A stretch of DNA of 64,000 nt, from positions 1-64,000 of the forward strand of contig JANQEA010000074.1 of NCBI GenBank assembly GCA_028278555.1. The letters are read 5' to 3'. Each line of letters opens with the position of its first letter. Position 1 is the first letter of the stretch. This stretch comes from Candidatus Bipolaricaulota bacterium. Its GTDB lineage: Bacteria; Bipolaricaulota; Bipolaricaulia; UBA7950; UBA9294. The notes beneath the pieces are model-generated. The model did no database searches. It worked only from the letters and a program-made list of their open reading frames with translations, and was not told the origin of the DNA. Positions 34,460 to 41,546 of the stretch are shown here, in pieces. The translations under genes were made by a program, and so were the position numbers.

Positions 34460-35455
34460 CTACGGCTTCAGCACGAGCCAGAGCGCGATGCCGAGGAGAC
34501 CCGCGCCGATCAGCGCAAGCAGCGGCCAGCGAACGCCTGTCGCGTCGTTCTCGGCGGCCGGCTTCGCGGCATCGACGTAGGATTGAAGCGTCGGGCCGGT
34601 GACGCCGGTCTCGTCGAGCGGAAGCACGTGGTGCTCGGCGAATCCGCGATACGTCTCGATCGTCCGATCGGTCAGCGAGACCTTCCAGATGTGCTCGTAG
34701 TCGCGTTCGAGGGCGATGTAGATCTCGAGGGCGATCGGATCGAAGACGAGCGAGTAGCGGGTCTTGAAGTCGCCCGTCCCTTGGGACGAGCGGTGAAGGA
34801 CCTCGAATCCGTGATCGACATCGAAGTCGGCGAGGTTCTCCTCGATGTAGCGATGTGCGACACGGTACCGCTCGCCACCGACTCCGGCGATGTCGCGGAG
34901 CGGGAGTCCGACGAAGTCGCCGTTGTGGAAGTTGGTCATCACGATGAACGGCCGGTCGATCTCGGTGACCACGTTCTCGGCTCCGCATTCGACGACCATC
35001 GCATTCCCGGTCGGATCGGCGTAGAGGTTGTGGAGCTGGAGCGTCTGATACTGGACGACGCGGCGATCGCCGATCCACGTCAGAACCTCATCGACCGACG
35101 TGCATTGCCCGAGCCCATCGTAGAATGCGTTCCAGATGAAGACCTCGTCCTCGCCCGGTTCGTCGACCATTGCGCGGGCCGGATAGACCATCTGGTCGGA
35201 GGCGAAGAGGCCGTGCTCGTTCATCCCGACGGTTTTCGCGTAGTACTCTCCCATCCAGAAGCTCCCGACGAACAGCGCTCCGGCCTCGTGGTCCTCGATC
35301 GAGAAGAGGATCTCGTTCGGCGGATAGTCGAAGTTCATCCCATAGAGGGGTTTGCCGGCGTAGACGGCGAAGCTTGTGCACCCGAGACCGACGTGGGCGA
35401 GCAAGCCCACGATCGTCGCTGCCAACACCACGGCTGTGATCACGCGTCGTTTCAT
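34460..35455 (-). CDS. Exported Ntn-hydrolase (choloylglycine/penicillin acylase-like amidase)
   Basis: The 331-residue protein has a signal peptide that would be cut before Cys 26 of GCTSF, leaving Cys as the N-terminal nucleophile. Other motifs follow: the MNFDYPPNE region, a VMTNF segment, and Arg/Asn positions typical of linear amide hydrolases. A C-terminal membrane helix (about 309-329) would hold it at the outer face. The substrate could be N-acyl amino acids or other amides. The -10-like TATACT lies ten bases before the ATG and no ribosome-binding site is visible, so the mRNA may be leaderless. Confidence 0.85.
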   Translation of the reverse strand: MKRRVITAVVLAATIVGLLAHVGLGCTSFAVYAGKPLYGMNFDYPPNEILFSIEDHEAGALFVGSFWMGEYYAKTVGMNEHGLFASDQMVYPARAMVDEPGEDEVFIWNAFYDGLGQCTSVDEVLTWIGDRRVVQYQTLQLHNLYADPTGNAMVVECGAENVVTEIDRPFIVMTNFHNGDFVGLPLRDIAGVGGERYRVAHRYIEENLADFDVDHGFEVLHRSSQGTGDFKTRYSLVFDPIALEIYIALERDYEHIWKVSLTDRTIETYRGFAEHHVLPLDETGVTGPTLQSYVDAAKPAAENDATGVRWPLLALIGAGLLGIALWLVLKP

Positions 35456-35461
35456 GATGGC

Positions 35462-35530
35462 CGATAGTATATTGCGTGAAGGGCCGAAAGGCCCTTCGCG
35501 GATGAGAATGGCGTAGCCATTCTCCTATCG
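35462..35530. repeat. Three-way-junction palindromic element A
   Basis: An outer stem CGATAG (35462-35467) pairs with CTATCG (35525-35530). It encloses two perfect hairpins: GAAGGGCC-gaaa-GGCCCTTC (35478-35497, extended by three more pairs) and GAGAATGGC-gta-GCCATTCTC (35504-35524). It lies just upstream of the Ntn-hydrolase gene. It belongs to a set of paired-hairpin elements seen nearby (37242-37304 and 38410-38503). Confidence 0.75.
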
Positions 35531-35629
35531 ACGAGCAATGCACGTCGGTCTGTTCGCGAGCGGAAATCCACTGCGGAGGACCTGAATGGCCCTTCACAGA
35601 CGAGCCATGAGCGCCTGGCTGTTCACGAG
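35528..35629 (+). repeat. Imperfect direct repeat of 33 bases
   Basis: Positions 35528-35560 and 35597-35629 align without gaps with about 24 of 33 identities (ACGAGC.ATG..CG.C.G.CTGTTC.CGAG). Each copy follows a sequence related to the hairpin element, since GGCCCTTCA at 35588 matches one arm of element A. Confidence 0.5.
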
Positions 35630-35652
35630 TAGCTTCGGTTCGGTTGAACCGT

Positions 35653-35682
35653 TTGGCGCGTCGGTGCGACGATCGGTAGAGT
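35653..35682 (+). promoter_or_regulatory. Predicted promoter of lipoprotein gene
   Basis: TTGGCG (35653-35658) and TAGAGT (35677-35682) are 18 bases apart. The start site should be about 40 bases before the lipoprotein ATG. Confidence 0.5.
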
Positions 35683-35727
35683 TGGACGACAACACATCGA
35701 GTGAAAAGGATGCAAGGAGGTAGGGAG

Positions 35728-36573
35728 ATGACAAGGCGAACCTGGCTGCTCCTCCTGCTGGCGGCGCTGCTCGCCCTCTGCTTGGCGGCCTGCTCGTCGA
35801 ACGAGAGGACGACGACAACGACTCAAGAGACACCGGCGACTGATACGGCGTTGCCGGACGAGCCCGAAACGCCCGAGCCGGCACCGGAGGTGGCGACCGA
35901 ACCGGAAGTGGTCAGCGACATCGACGACGTGGCCTCCCTCGCTCCGGAAGACGCGTTCTCCGGTGCGGCGGACGCTCTCGCTTCGCTCGACAGCTATCGA
36001 TACTCGACGCTGTTCACGTTCGTCGGGGAGGAAGGCGACGAGGTCGAGGCCGGGTCGATCGAGCTGATGGGGATCGTCGCCGGACCGGACGAGAAGCACC
36101 TGATCTGGATGGATCTCGTCGAGGAAACCCGCTTCGAAGTCGTCCAGATCGGGGAGCAGGCCTGGATCTATGACGACGCGGGTTGGCGCGTGACCATGCC
36201 CGTCGTCGCCGAGGCGATGAGTCAGGCGGTGCTGATCTACGCGCCGTCGGTTGCGTGGGGCGGTGTCTTCGGCGAACTCGAGCCGAACGCCGACTACGTC
36301 GGTCGAGAGACGGTCAACGGCGTCTCGGCCCATCACTACGCCGCCACGTACGCCCAGTGGGGGACCTATTGGCCGGGCGAGCTGGAGAACGCGGCCGGCG
36401 ATATCTGGATCGCCGAGGACGGCTATCCGGTGAAGTACGTCTTCTCCGCAACCGGGGTCGGTCGGGAGGGCGAGCGTGGGACGGTCACCTGGCGGATGGA
36501 CCTCGCCGACGTGAACACCGAGATCACGATCGACCCGCCTGTTCTCGAAGAGGACAGCCCGCCAGGATTCTAG
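35728..36573 (+). CDS. Lipoprotein, LolA/LppX-like fold suspected
   Basis: The start at 35728 is set by AAGGAGGT upstream; the frame is open to 35701. The 281-residue product has a signal peptide with lipobox LAAC (Cys 22) and a Thr/Pro/Glu-rich linker to about residue 65. A domain that reads like the beta-barrel half of LolA/LppX-type lipid-binding lipoproteins follows (SYRYSTLFTF, QAWIYDDAGW, YWPGELENAAGDIWIAEDG). It is surface-anchored and may carry lipids, though this is inference. Confidence 0.7.
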   Translation: MTRRTWLLLLLAALLALCLAACSSNERTTTTTQETPATDTALPDEPETPEPAPEVATEPEVVSDIDDVASLAPEDAFSGAADALASLDSYRYSTLFTFVGEEGDEVEAGSIELMGIVAGPDEKHLIWMDLVEETRFEVVQIGEQAWIYDDAGWRVTMPVVAEAMSQAVLIYAPSVAWGGVFGELEPNADYVGRETVNGVSAHHYAATYAQWGTYWPGELENAAGDIWIAEDGYPVKYVFSATGVGREGERGTVTWRMDLADVNTEITIDPPVLEEDSPPGF

Positions 36574-36661
36574 AAGACGCTAGAGCAAAGCGGTTCCATC
36601 CACGGTGAGAACTGCTGTTGGCAGCCGGTTCTCTGGGTAGGTGCGCAGGGGCGAGAGTAGG

Positions 36662-38347
36662 CTAGTTGCTCTGGTCCCTGTTCCTTCTTGTGAGAGATCT
36701 CCCGAGAATCCAGAAGAGCCCTGAGGTCACGACACAGAGCCCGGCGAACATCCAGACCCACCACGGGAAGCCGAGAAGCGAGATGCGTCCGTCGCCCCAG
36801 TTCCAGACGTCATTCCCAATGGCGAACAGGGCCGCGAATGCGACCGCCCAGCCGACGATCGCCCGGCGGCTGAGCGTCCTCGGCGTCCATGTCGGCTCGT
36901 ACCGGGGCTCCGTCCGATGGAGGAGGCTTCCGACGACGAGGATGACGGTGGCGACAAGGACGATCGGGACGACCGGGAGGGTGCCGAACCTGGGGAGGAG
37001 CTTCAGGTAGTAGGCGGCGACAAGCCCTTCTCCGACGACGATCGAAGCGATCGCGGCGATCGGGCTCATCCGCTTCCAGTAGATCGCACCGACGACCGTC
37101 GGGAAGAGGACGGCGAGGCCGGTGAACGTCTGCGTCGCGATGACGCGGAACGTCGCCGGCGGTCGATAGGCGATCGCCAGCCCGATGAGGGCGAGCGCGA
37201 TCACGAACGCCTTCCCCACCCATGCTGGCAGCTCAGCAGACGCAGGAAGGGCTTTGCCCTTCCTGCCCGCGAGGTGTTGCCGGATAGGACCGGCAACGTC
37301 TCGCGCAAACATAGACGAGAGCGTCAGCAGCTGCGAGTCGAGGGTCGACATCAGCGCGGCGAGGGCCGCGGTCAGGACAAGTGCCTCGATCGCAGGCGGC
37401 GCATGCTCGGCGAGCATCAGCGGGAGGATTCGATCGGCGGCTGCCCCTTCGGGAAGGGTTGGGAACGAGAGACGGCCGAGAACGCCAATCGTCACCGGGA
37501 GGAGGAAGAGAAACCCGGTGAGCAGCGGATAGAGGGACATCGTTGTTGTCAGCCCCCGCGGGCTCTTTGCCGCGTAGAACCGCTGGAAGAGCTGCGGGAA
37601 CATCGGATCGCAGAGGAACCAGAGGAGCATGTAGCCGAACCAAATGCCCGGGGAGTAGAGATTTCCCAGGCCGGGGCGGGCGAACAGCTCGGGGAAGTCG
37701 CCCATGACGGCACGGTTGGCGGACGAGAGCCCCCCGAAGCGTCCGGCGATGATCGCCACCGCGACGACGAGCAGGACGATCATCATCCCGCCCTGAACCA
37801 CGTCGGTTCGTGTGACGCCGCGGAACCCGCCCCGAAACGTATAGAGAAGCATGACAGCCGTGATCAACGCCGCTCCGGCAAAGTAGGGAATCCCAAGGAG
37901 CGACTCGAGCGCGTACCCGGCGGCCATCGGCTGCATCGCCAGGTACGGGACCGTGAAGACGGTCATCACGAGGAAGAAGAGGAAGCGGAGCACGGGGCTC
38001 CCGGTGAGCCGGTAGACCAGCTCCGGGGGCGTAACGAGCCCGTGCTCCTTCCCCATCTGCCAGGCCGGACGGCCGATCAGGACGAACGTCAGCGCCATGA
38101 ATCCCGTGCCGAACGCCATGATCGGGTAGTAGGCGTAGCCGCTCTCCCATCCGGCGCCGGCGAACCCGAAGACGGTAAACGCACTGAAGTTGGTCGCCGC
38201 CATCGTCAGGAAGAGAACGAGCGGCGGGGTTGTCCGCGAGGCGATGAAATAATCTTCGCTCGTCCCGCGTGCCCGACGCATCGCCCACCAGCCGATTCCG
38301 AGAAGGACGGCGAAGTATCCGACGACGACCACGATCCGTACGGCCAT
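36662..38347 (-). CDS. Sodium:solute symporter (SSS/PutP family)
   Basis: The 561-residue protein has about 13 membrane helices and SSS-family features. These include AATNFSAFTVFGFAGAGWES in the early part, RTDVVQGGMMI in the middle, and a late MSTLDSQLLTLSSMFARDV. AGGAGG four bases upstream fixes the start at 38347. The solute is unknown. Divergent aldolase and aminotransferase genes make proline, hydroxyproline or a carboxylic acid reasonable candidates. Two perfect hairpins (37242-37304) lie inside the coding sequence, in a loop after SSMFARDV, and add about 20 residues. Confidence 0.88.
   Translation of the reverse strand: MAVRIVVVVGYFAVLLGIGWWAMRRARGTSEDYFIASRTTPPLVLFLTMAATNFSAFTVFGFAGAGWESGYAYYPIMAFGTGFMALTFVLIGRPAWQMGKEHGLVTPPELVYRLTGSPVLRFLFFLVMTVFTVPYLAMQPMAAGYALESLLGIPYFAGAALITAVMLLYTFRGGFRGVTRTDVVQGGMMIVLLVVAVAIIAGRFGGLSSANRAVMGDFPELFARPGLGNLYSPGIWFGYMLLWFLCDPMFPQLFQRFYAAKSPRGLTTTMSLYPLLTGFLFLLPVTIGVLGRLSFPTLPEGAAADRILPLMLAEHAPPAIEALVLTAALAALMSTLDSQLLTLSSMFARDVAGPIRQHLAGRKGKALPASAELPAWVGKAFVIALALIGLAIAYRPPATFRVIATQTFTGLAVLFPTVVGAIYWKRMSPIAAIASIVVGEGLVAAYYLKLLPRFGTLPVVPIVLVATVILVVGSLLHRTEPRYEPTWTPRTLSRRAIVGWAVAFAALFAIGNDVWNWGDGRISLLGFPWWVWMFAGLCVVTSGLFWILGRSLTRRNRDQSN
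37242..37304. repeat. Paired-hairpin element B inside symporter gene
   Basis: GCAGGAAGGGC-ttt-GCCCTTCCTGC (37242-37266) is followed two bases later by a 15-base stem (37269-37283 with 37290-37304) that has only two G-T wobbles. The first hairpin shares the GAAGGGC/GCCCTTC core with element A. The insert keeps the reading frame of the symporter. Confidence 0.75.
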
Positions 38348-38368
38348 GCATCCTCCTGTCAATGCAAA

Positions 38369-38393
38369 ACGCCACCCGCCGAGGCTGGGTGGC
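38369..38393 (-). terminator. Terminator-like hairpin in symporter 5' leader
   Basis: On the minus strand CGCCACCC, a nine-base loop and GGGTGGCG are followed by TTTTGC, just before the AGGAGG of the symporter gene. In this place it could act as an attenuator of symporter expression, or insulate it. Confidence 0.6.
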
Positions 38394-38409
38394 GTGCGCC
38401 TAGGACATA

Positions 38410-38503
38410 CCTCGCGTGACACAATACCCGACTTGGCGCGAAGCGCCAAGTCATTGTGTCACGTGAGAGATTGCTTCCGAGCAGCAATCTCTCGGTGACG
38501 AGG
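38410..38503. repeat. Three-way-junction palindromic element C
   Basis: The outer stem is CCTCG (38410-38414) with CGAGG (38499-38503). Arm one is GTGACACAAT with ATTGTGTCAC (38416-38425 and 38453-38462). It is topped by GACTTGGCGC-gaa-GCGCCAAGTC after an ACCC bulge. Arm two is GAGAGATTGCT-tccgagc-AGCAATCTCTC (38465-38493). The element fills the gap between the divergent symporter and aldolase genes. Confidence 0.8.
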
Positions 38504-38578
38504 AAGCGGCATGGGGCACCGGCTCTCTGTCTCGCGTGGCGAAGGGGGTTCGAGTACCCTGTTGCCAGGGGGACAGAC

Positions 38579-39484
38579 ATGCTCGAAGGAATCTATCCGC
38601 CGATCCCGACGCCGTTCGGCGGAAATGGAGAGATTGACGTCGAGGCGCTCGCCGAGAACCTGTCCTGGTGGATGAGCTACAGCCTTGCTGGGGTCGTCGT
38701 CCTCGGTTCGAACGGCGAAGCGATCCTCCTCGAGGAGGGCGAGAAGCTGCGCCTGATCGAGGCGGTACGCACCGGCGTTCCGGAGGATCGAGCGGTGATC
38801 GTCGGAACCGGGATGCCGTCGACGCGCGCGACGATTTCGCTGATGCGTGCCGCCGCCGAAGCGGGGGGCGACTACGCGCTGGTTCTCTCGCCGCACTACT
38901 ACAAGGGGCAGATGAGCGATGACGTGCTCATCGCGCACTTCCATGCGGTCGCCGATGCATCGCCGATCCCGATCATCCTCTACAACATGCCGGCATGTAC
39001 CGGGATCGATCTTTCCGCCGAGCTGATTGTCAGAATCGCCGAGCACGAGAACATCGTTGGCATGAAGGATTCGGGCGGGAACGTCGTCAAGCTCGGCAAG
39101 GTCCACGGGGAGTTCGGCGAGCGATTTCGGATCCTCGCCGGATCGGCTAGCTTCCTTCTGCCGGCGCTGACCGTCGGCGCGATCGGCGGCGTCCTCGGGC
39201 TGGCGAACATCGCGCCTGAGGAGTGCCTCGAGATTGGCCGACTGGCGGCGGCCGGTGACATCGACGGAGCGTCGGAGCTGCAGATCCGGATGATCGAGCC
39301 GAACACGGCGGTCACCAGCCGATGGGGTGTTCCTGGGCTGAAGGCGGCGATGGAGATGATCGGGCACCACGGCGGACCGGTCCGACCGCCGCTGCAGCCG
39401 CTCGGTGACGAAGTGCGAGGGACTCTCCGATCGATTCTGATCGAGGCGCAGATTCTCGACCCGGAGAAGGAGACGATGAGATGA
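38579..39484 (+). CDS. DHDPS-family aldolase, 4-hydroxy-2-oxoglutarate aldolase-like
   Basis: The 301-residue TIM-barrel protein has the Schiff-base Lys 163 in GMKDSGGN and the Tyr 135 of LYNMPACTGIDLS. The NxPxxTGIDL and GMKDSGGxV segments resemble 4-hydroxy-2-oxoglutarate aldolase more than dihydrodipicolinate synthase. That enzyme splits its substrate to pyruvate and glyoxylate. The next gene, overlapping by 4 bases, is an alanine-glyoxylate-type aminotransferase, which fits removal of glyoxylate. Other possible substrates are sugar acids or N-acetylneuraminate. Confidence 0.8.
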   Translation: MLEGIYPPIPTPFGGNGEIDVEALAENLSWWMSYSLAGVVVLGSNGEAILLEEGEKLRLIEAVRTGVPEDRAVIVGTGMPSTRATISLMRAAAEAGGDYALVLSPHYYKGQMSDDVLIAHFHAVADASPIPIILYNMPACTGIDLSAELIVRIAEHENIVGMKDSGGNVVKLGKVHGEFGERFRILAGSASFLLPALTVGAIGGVLGLANIAPEECLEIGRLAAAGDIDGASELQIRMIEPNTAVTSRWGVPGLKAAMEMIGHHGGPVRPPLQPLGDEVRGTLRSILIEAQILDPEKETMR

Positions 39485-40647
39485 AGGACCGCACGCTGCT
39501 GATGATCCCCGGGCCGATCGAGTTCGATCCGGCCGTTCTTCAGGCGCTCGGCGCCCCGACGACGAGCCACGTCTCGCCCGACTTCATCGAGACGTTCGGG
39601 CGAGCGCTCGAGCGGATGCGCGACGTCTGGTGCGCGCCGAGCGGCCAGCCGTTCATCCTGGTCGGTTCGGGGACGCTAGCGATGGACGTCGTCGGCGCGA
39701 ACCTGGTCGAGCCGGGGGATCGCGCGCTGGTTCTGAGCACCGGTGTCTTCGGCGATCGGTTCGAGGATCTCCTCTCGCGGTACGGGGCCGACGTGACGGT
39801 CATCCGGACCGAGCCTGGTGAGACGGTCGATTTCGAGGCGGCCGACCGGGCGCTCGCCGGCGGTGACTACAAGCTGATCACCGGGACGCATGTCGACACG
39901 TCGACCGGTGTCCGGATCGACGCCGAGCGGTTCGGGACGCTGGGGAAGCAGCACGGTGCGCTGACGATCCTCGATGGGGTCTGCTCGGTCGCAGGCGAGG
40001 AGATCCGACAGGAGGCGTGGGGGATCGATGCCGTCCTGACCGCGTCGCAGAAGGCGATCGGCGTCCCGCCGGGGCTCGCTCTCCTCGTTGTCAGCCAGAA
40101 CCTCCTCTGCCGATGGGGAAAGCGGAGGACGGTCGTCGCGAATTACTACGCCGATTGGACGAAGTGGCTTCCGATCATGGCCTCCTACGAGAAGCGGGTC
40201 CCGAGCTACTTCGGGACGCCGGCGGTGAACCTCGTCTGCGCGCTCGACGTGAGCCTCGGGCAGATCCTCGACGAAGGATTGGACGAGCGCTTCGCGCGCC
40301 ACGAGCGGTTCGGGCGCGCCTGCCGCGCGGCGATCGAGGCGCTCGGCCTCGATCAGATCCCGACGAGTGCCGACCACGCGGCGAACACGCTGACCGCACC
40401 GCGGTATCCGGAGGGAGTCAAGGGGCAGGACCTCCTGCCGAAGATCCGTGAGGCCGGCGCGATCCTCGCCGGCGGGCTCCATCCGGACATCCGGACGGAG
40501 TACTTCCGGATCGGTCACATGGGCGCGACGAATGCCGGTGACCTGCTGGCGACGGTTGGAGCGATCGAGGCGGGACTCCATGCCTGCGGACACGCGTTCG
40601 ACCTCGGAAGCGGCGTGGCGGCTGCACAGTCGATCCTGTTCGGATAG
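39481..40647 (+). CDS. Alanine-glyoxylate / serine-pyruvate type aminotransferase
   Basis: The 388-residue class V aminotransferase begins with the family-typical MIPGPIEFDPAVLQALG and SHVSPDF segments. The PLP Lys 191 lies in TASQKAIGVPPG. It would convert glyoxylate to glycine using alanine or serine, giving pyruvate or hydroxypyruvate. Translation is coupled to the aldolase gene through an ATGA overlap. Phosphoserine or aspartate-type use is possible, but the pairing argues for glyoxylate. Confidence 0.88.
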   Translation: MKDRTLLMIPGPIEFDPAVLQALGAPTTSHVSPDFIETFGRALERMRDVWCAPSGQPFILVGSGTLAMDVVGANLVEPGDRALVLSTGVFGDRFEDLLSRYGADVTVIRTEPGETVDFEAADRALAGGDYKLITGTHVDTSTGVRIDAERFGTLGKQHGALTILDGVCSVAGEEIRQEAWGIDAVLTASQKAIGVPPGLALLVVSQNLLCRWGKRRTVVANYYADWTKWLPIMASYEKRVPSYFGTPAVNLVCALDVSLGQILDEGLDERFARHERFGRACRAAIEALGLDQIPTSADHAANTLTAPRYPEGVKGQDLLPKIREAGAILAGGLHPDIRTEYFRIGHMGATNAGDLLATVGAIEAGLHACGHAFDLGSGVAAAQSILFG

Positions 40648-40680
40648 GATCGACCGGAGAAACGGTTGAGGGAGGGTCGG

Positions 40681-41535
40681 ATGAGGTGGAGACGGAAGAA
40701 GAAGGAGAAGAAGCCGGCGTGGATCCTCCGCCTCGCCTGGCGGCTCGGATGGAAGCCGGGGCGCGTGATGCGCGAGGTCCTCGAGTGGACCGAGGTCCTC
40801 ATCGTCGCAGGAGCGCTCGCCGTGCTGATCATGACCTTCGTCACGGTCCGGATGCACGTTCCGACCGGATCGATGATCCCGACGATCGATCCGAAGGACT
40901 CGTTCTTCGTCGACCGGATCACCTACTACTTCCGCGATCCGAAGCCGGGCGACATTGTCGTCTTCCGCCACACCGAGCGGGTGACGGTCCGGTCGGTCGA
41001 GGAGGGATCGATCGCCGACGCGGCCGGCGTCGAGTCCGATGATTGGCTCCTCTATCTGAACAGCGAACCGATCTACTCGACCGAAGGGGCCGACGCCTAC
41101 CTCGCGACGTTGCTGGAGGGCGTCGAGCTGCGACTGACGGTCGTCGGCGGGCGCCAATACGATCTCGGGATCAAGGCAGCCGGGCAGGATTCGCTTGAGG
41201 ATCTCGGGATCGCGGCCCGCGAGAGGCGGATGCGCTACGTCAAGCGCCTCATCGCCGTCGGAGGGCAGACGGTGCAGATTGTCGGCGACGACCTCTACGT
41301 CGACGGCGAGAAGCTCGACGACCCGCGATTCGACCGGAACTACTATTCGAACGATCCGCGATTCCGCTATGGGGTCGAGCCGACGCTCGTCCCCGAGGGC
41401 CACTACTTCGTCCTCGGCGACAACTCGCAGAACTCGTTCGACTCGCGCTTCTGGGGATTCGTCGACGAGAAGGACTTCATCGGCGAGCCGTACCTCCGCG
41501 TCTGGCCGCTCAACCGATTCGGCCTGATGCGCTAG
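40681..41535 (+). CDS. lepB: Signal peptidase I with PDZ-like insertion
   Basis: The 284-residue protein has a basic N-terminus and one membrane helix (about 37-57). The catalytic Ser 64 lies in PTGSMIPT, the catalytic Lys 188 in YVKRLIAVGG, and the GDNSQNSFDSRFWG box comes late. Between box D (GDIVVFRH) and the Lys region, residues about 101-163 form an extra module (VEEGSIADAAGVESDDWLLY) that reads like a PDZ domain, normally absent from LepB. GGGAGGG sets the start at 40681. It cleaves signal peptides at the outer membrane face, and the insert may bind substrate termini. Confidence 0.93.
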   Translation: MRWRRKKKEKKPAWILRLAWRLGWKPGRVMREVLEWTEVLIVAGALAVLIMTFVTVRMHVPTGSMIPTIDPKDSFFVDRITYYFRDPKPGDIVVFRHTERVTVRSVEEGSIADAAGVESDDWLLYLNSEPIYSTEGADAYLATLLEGVELRLTVVGGRQYDLGIKAAGQDSLEDLGIAARERRMRYVKRLIAVGGQTVQIVGDDLYVDGEKLDDPRFDRNYYSNDPRFRYGVEPTLVPEGHYFVLGDNSQNSFDSRFWGFVDEKDFIGEPYLRVWPLNRFGLMR

Positions 41536-41546
41536 GGCGAGTCGCT

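Noticed and set aside
38544..38560. tRNA T-arm-like sequence (GGGGGTTCGAGTACCCT) before the aldolase gene
   Set aside because: No matching acceptor 5' strand, D-arm or anticodon arm can be found upstream, and base 61 of the would-be T-stem does not pair.
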